Assembly (NCBI RefSeq): GCF_021044685.1
Contig: NZ_CP088014.1
Span: 2,156,001-2,220,000 of the forward strand
DNA: 64,000 nt
Origin: Bradyrhizobium daqingense
Lineage (GTDB): Bacteria; Pseudomonadota; Alphaproteobacteria; Rhizobiales; Xanthobacteraceae
Direction of reading: 5' to 3'
The position numbers and the translations under genes are program-made. How positions within the stretch are numbered: position 1 is the stretch's first letter; every line of letters begins with the position of its first letter. Under the pieces are notes generated by a model, which saw only the letters and a list, made by a program, of their open reading frames with translations, was not told the origin of the DNA and made no database searches. Shown in pieces: positions 61,646 through 64,000 of the stretch.

Positions 61646-61849
61646 GAGGCTGACTGGCTCGGAAGGGCGCGGAAAAACGGATGGCGATTGGGAAATCGCG
61701 GGGTGAAACGACACAATCCCGGTCTTGCGCCGAGCTTTGGGCTCAGGCGGAAGCCGGGCCGCTAATCCCTATGATGCGCCGCGCAAACATGGGCACTCCA
61801 TAGCAGGGGGCCAGGGGAAGCGCAAAGGTCGGAGGGGCCGGTTTGAGGC

Positions 61850-62821
61850 TCAGTCGATGGTCCCGAGCCGCGGAAATGCACCCGGGGCGGCCGCCAGCAT
61901 GGCGCGGGCGCGGGCGGAATCGTCGTCCATCTGGCGGATCAGGGCCTCGAGGCTGTCGAATTTCAGCTCTTCGCGGATGAAGCCGATGAAGGCGCAGTCG
62001 AGTGCCTGGCCGTAAAGATCGCCCTTGAAGTCGAACAGGAAGATTTCGAGCAGCGGCGCGCCATTGTCGAAAGTCGGGCGGCGGCCGAAGCTCGCCACGC
62101 CGTCGAGCCGTTCGGCGCCGCGGCCGACCCGCACGGCGTAGATGCCGTGCTTCAGGCCGCAATTGGCGTCCAGACGGATATTGGCGGTGGGATAGCCGAG
62201 ATCTCGGCCGCGCTTCTCGCCATGGATCACCTCGCCGGTGATGAACCAAGGGGCACCCAGCATGGTGGTGGCTTCATCGAGCTGGCCTTCGGCCAGCGCG
62301 ATCCGGATCGCGCTGGAGGAGACCGGCCGCTCGTCGATATCGACATGCGCCTGCACGTCGACCTCGATGCCGAGCCGCGGGGCCTCGTTGACCAGAAGGC
62401 TCGGCGAGCCGACCCGGCCCTTGCCGAAATGGAAGTCGTAGCCGACGGCGATGCCGCTGACGCCAAGGCGGCCGATCAGGTCATGGTGAATGAAATCTTG
62501 CGCAGAGGTGCCGGCGCGCGCCTTGTCGAAGGTCATGACCACGGCGCCGGCAAGCCCGGTGCCGGCCAGAAGCCGCAGCTTGGCGGTCTCGTCCGTCAGG
62601 CGAAATTGCGGGGTGTTGGGGCTGAAAAAACGCCGCGGATGGGGCTCGAAGGTCAGGGCCAGGGCAGGACGGCCATGCGCCCGGCCCATGTCCAGGGCGG
62701 CTGCGATCACGGCGCGATGGCCGAGATGAACGCCGTCGAAATTGCCCATGGCGACCACGGCGCCCCTTGGAATGGCGGAGTCCGGCGTGGTGTCGCGGAT
62801 TACGGTAAAATGCGGAGCCAT
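61850..62821 (-). CDS. ribF: Bifunctional riboflavin kinase/FAD synthetase RibF
   Basis: A 323-residue enzyme that makes FMN and then FAD. The N-terminal FAD synthetase domain shows AVVAMGNFDGVHLGHRAVI near residue 23 (nucleotidyltransferase HxGH) and VGYDFHFGKGR near 128; the C-terminal flavokinase has GRDLGYPTANIRLD near 210 and AGR-like VASFGRRPTFDNGAPLLE. It lies about 200 bases upstream of ileS on the same strand, the order common in alphaproteobacteria. Confidence 0.96.
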   Translation of the reverse strand: MAPHFTVIRDTTPDSAIPRGAVVAMGNFDGVHLGHRAVIAAALDMGRAHGRPALALTFEPHPRRFFSPNTPQFRLTDETAKLRLLAGTGLAGAVVMTFDKARAGTSAQDFIHHDLIGRLGVSGIAVGYDFHFGKGRVGSPSLLVNEAPRLGIEVDVQAHVDIDERPVSSSAIRIALAEGQLDEATTMLGAPWFITGEVIHGEKRGRDLGYPTANIRLDANCGLKHGIYAVRVGRGAERLDGVASFGRRPTFDNGAPLLEIFLFDFKGDLYGQALDCAFIGFIREELKFDSLEALIRQMDDDSARARAMLAAAPGAFPRLGTID

Positions 62822-63048
62822 CAGGGGAATTCTCGAAGCGGCAGGACCGGCCGGGACCGTGGCGCGACCGGCCGGATGAAGTCAAGCGGGAGGGTGGGCC
62901 TGCCTCGAATGCGATTCAGCCCTTGGGGGCGCCCGCAGTTAACGCGCTGTTTAACGCCTTGGTGTTAGTCCTTGAGCGTGGAACTGCCGGGCTCCGGCCT
63001 GGGCAGGTCCGATCGTAATGTTCCTGGGTTTGCGTTGGGGGAGTCGAG

Positions 63049-63444
63049 ATGGCGGTTGATTTGTCGATGCCGGTTCTTGTGGTGGATGACTACAGCACCA
63101 TGATCCGTATCATCAGGAATCTGCTGAAGCAGCTTGGCTTCGAGAACATCGATGATGCCAGCGACGGTTCGGCAGCGCTGAACAAGATGCGCGGCAAGAA
63201 GTACGGGCTCGTGATCTCCGACTGGAACATGGAGCCGATGACGGGGTACGACCTCTTGCGCGAAGTGCGCGCGGATCCGAACCTCGCCACCACGCCCTTC
63301 ATCATGATCACGGCCGAATCCAAGACCGAGAACGTGATCGCGGCCAAGAAGGCCGGCGTGAACAATTACATCGTCAAGCCGTTCAACGCGGCGACGCTGA
63401 AGACCAAGATCGAAGCGGTCTTCCCGGACATGGCGAGCGCGTAA
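63049..63444 (+). CDS. Single-domain CheY-like response regulator
   Basis: A 131-residue receiver domain without output domain. The acidic pair (VLVVDDYSTMIRIIRNLL), the phosphorylation Asp in GLVISDWNMEPMTGYDLLRE near residue 60, the Thr in IMITAESKTENVIAA and the Lys in NYIVKPFNAATL are all seen and match CheY of chemotaxis systems. No chemotaxis genes are beside it. A CheZ is encoded at 15050 in this window and could act on it. GGGGGAG lies eight bases before the ATG. Confidence 0.92.
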   Translation: MAVDLSMPVLVVDDYSTMIRIIRNLLKQLGFENIDDASDGSAALNKMRGKKYGLVISDWNMEPMTGYDLLREVRADPNLATTPFIMITAESKTENVIAAKKAGVNNYIVKPFNAATLKTKIEAVFPDMASA

Positions 63445-63479
63445 GCGCTGCCTGAACCTAGACAATTATCTGTCGAGAT

Positions 63480-63562
63480 CGTCATGCCCGGGCTTGTCCC
63501 GGGCATCTACGTTCTTGGACAGCAGAAGGATGTGGATGGCCGGGTCAAGCCCGGCCATGACG
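63480..63562. repeat. Palindromic repeat (GTCATGCCCGGGCTTG family)
   Basis: An 83-base element with CGTCATGCCCGGGCTTGTCC at the left and CAAGCCCGGCCATGACG at the right. It is the inverted relative of the copy at 22788-22873. It lies between convergent genes. Confidence 0.75.
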
Positions 63563-63614
63563 ATGTCTGGAGCTTAGAGCTTCGCCTGAGCCGACGTCCT
63601 TCAAGCGGCCACCG

Positions 63615-64000
63615 TCACCACTTCAATTCGCGCATCAGCGCCTTCGGCGGATGGCCGAACAATTCCATCACCGAATTCGGGTCCAACTGGTCGAGGCCCT
63701 CGAACTCCTCGGCATGGATGCCGCGGGTGACGAACAGGCAGTCGATGCCGAATTCGCGCGCGCCGGTTAAGTCGGTGCGGACGGAATCGCCGATCGCCAG
63801 CACCTTCTTCCGGTCGATCGTGTGGCCCTGGCGTTCCCCGGCGAGCGCCATCGCGCGCTCATAGATCGGCCGGTGCGGCTTGCCGTAGAAGATCACCTCG
63901 CCGCCGAGCTCGCGATAGAGCTCCGCGATGGCGCCGGCGCAATAGATCAGCCGGTCGCCGCGTTCAACCACGATGTCGGGGTTGGCGCAAACCAGCGTCA
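63615..64000 (-). CDS. HAD-type hydrolase (TIGR01459-like), cut by the window end
   Basis: The C-terminal 128 residues of a HAD-superfamily phosphatase; the N-terminus lies beyond the window. Seen are NPDIVVERGDRLIYCAGAIA, the cap/core segment VIFYGKPHRPIYERAMALA, and the metal-binding IGDSVRTDLTGAREFGIDCL, all as in TIGR01459/NagD-type proteins. The nearby ribF gene supports this family assignment by common gene order. Its substrate is unknown. Confidence 0.85.
   Translation of the reverse strand, partial: TLVCANPDIVVERGDRLIYCAGAIAELYRELGGEVIFYGKPHRPIYERAMALAGERQGHTIDRKKVLAIGDSVRTDLTGAREFGIDCLFVTRGIHAEEFEGLDQLDPNSVMELFGHPPKALMRELKW

Noticed and set aside
59090..61765. An 891-codon open frame on the plus strand
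   Set aside because: It is antisense to ileS, has no motifs and no ribosome site, and arises from codon bias.

Overview
The window is about 64 kb of GC-rich chromosome from an alphaproteobacterium, most probably Bradyrhizobium or a close relative in the Nitrobacteraceae. The evidence is the gene set and order (ribF-ileS-lspA-M16 pair; pmbA-cysQ-DUF4170-lptL-waaA-lpxK; DUF2076, DUF6101 and DUF2093 proteins; a BacA-like transporter fused to an ATPase), a CIRCE-controlled groESL operon, frequent GTG/TTG starts, and several families of short palindromic repeats between genes. No rRNA, tRNA or CRISPR array was recognised. The species cannot be named from sequence alone.

Layout. 1-10 kb: glycolate oxidase glcDEF, a lysine-rich histone-H1-like protein, a porin-like outer-membrane protein, a BclA/BacA-like ABC transporter and an L-lactate permease. 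10-16 kb: a META-domain protein, an unknown exported protein, groES-groL with a readable promoter and CIRCE operator, a lipoprotein and cheZ. 16-25.5 kb: an L,D-transpeptidase, a DUF2076 protein, a glycosyltransferase/deacetylase pair, hisG-hisZ, rsmE and ubiA. 25.5-32 kb: a tightly overlapping run pmbA-cysQ-DUF4170-lptL-waaA-lpxK, of which the last three build lipid A and attach Kdo. 32-37 kb: small genes (some not previously obvious), a hydrolase that has lost its nucleophile, and xseA. 37-40 kb: an operon of an acetoacetate-decarboxylase-fold protein, an orphan amino-acid-type binding protein and a short-chain dehydrogenase. 40-45.6 kb: the plastic part of the window, with an IS5-type element inserted in an older palindromic repeat, an IclR regulator, a complete REP-associated transposase element and a gene broken by a small deletion. 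45.6-64 kb: housekeeping again (purD, a fluoroacetate-dehalogenase-like hydrolase, tadA, a large-subunit pseudouridine synthase with a very long RGD-rich tail, rsmD, mutL, arfB, an M16 protease pair, lspA, ileS, ribF, cheY, and a HAD hydrolase cut by the window edge).

The most interesting structures are: (1) an intact REP/RAYT element (43471-44106) with 35-bp near-perfect inverted ends, plus three related 85-93 bp REPIN-like elements, two of which supply the stop codons of ubiA and rsmD; (2) an IS5/IS1031-like element with a TGA target duplication inside a palindromic repeat whose two halves can still be matched; (3) an alpha/beta hydrolase in which every known catalytic and fluoride-binding residue of fluoroacetate dehalogenase sits at the same residue number; (4) a translationally coupled glycosyltransferase plus NaxD/HpnK-like deacetylase that may decorate lipid A; (5) two tandem small reading frames of 61 and 28 codons separated by a GNRA-loop hairpin that overlaps the second Shine-Dalgarno sequence.
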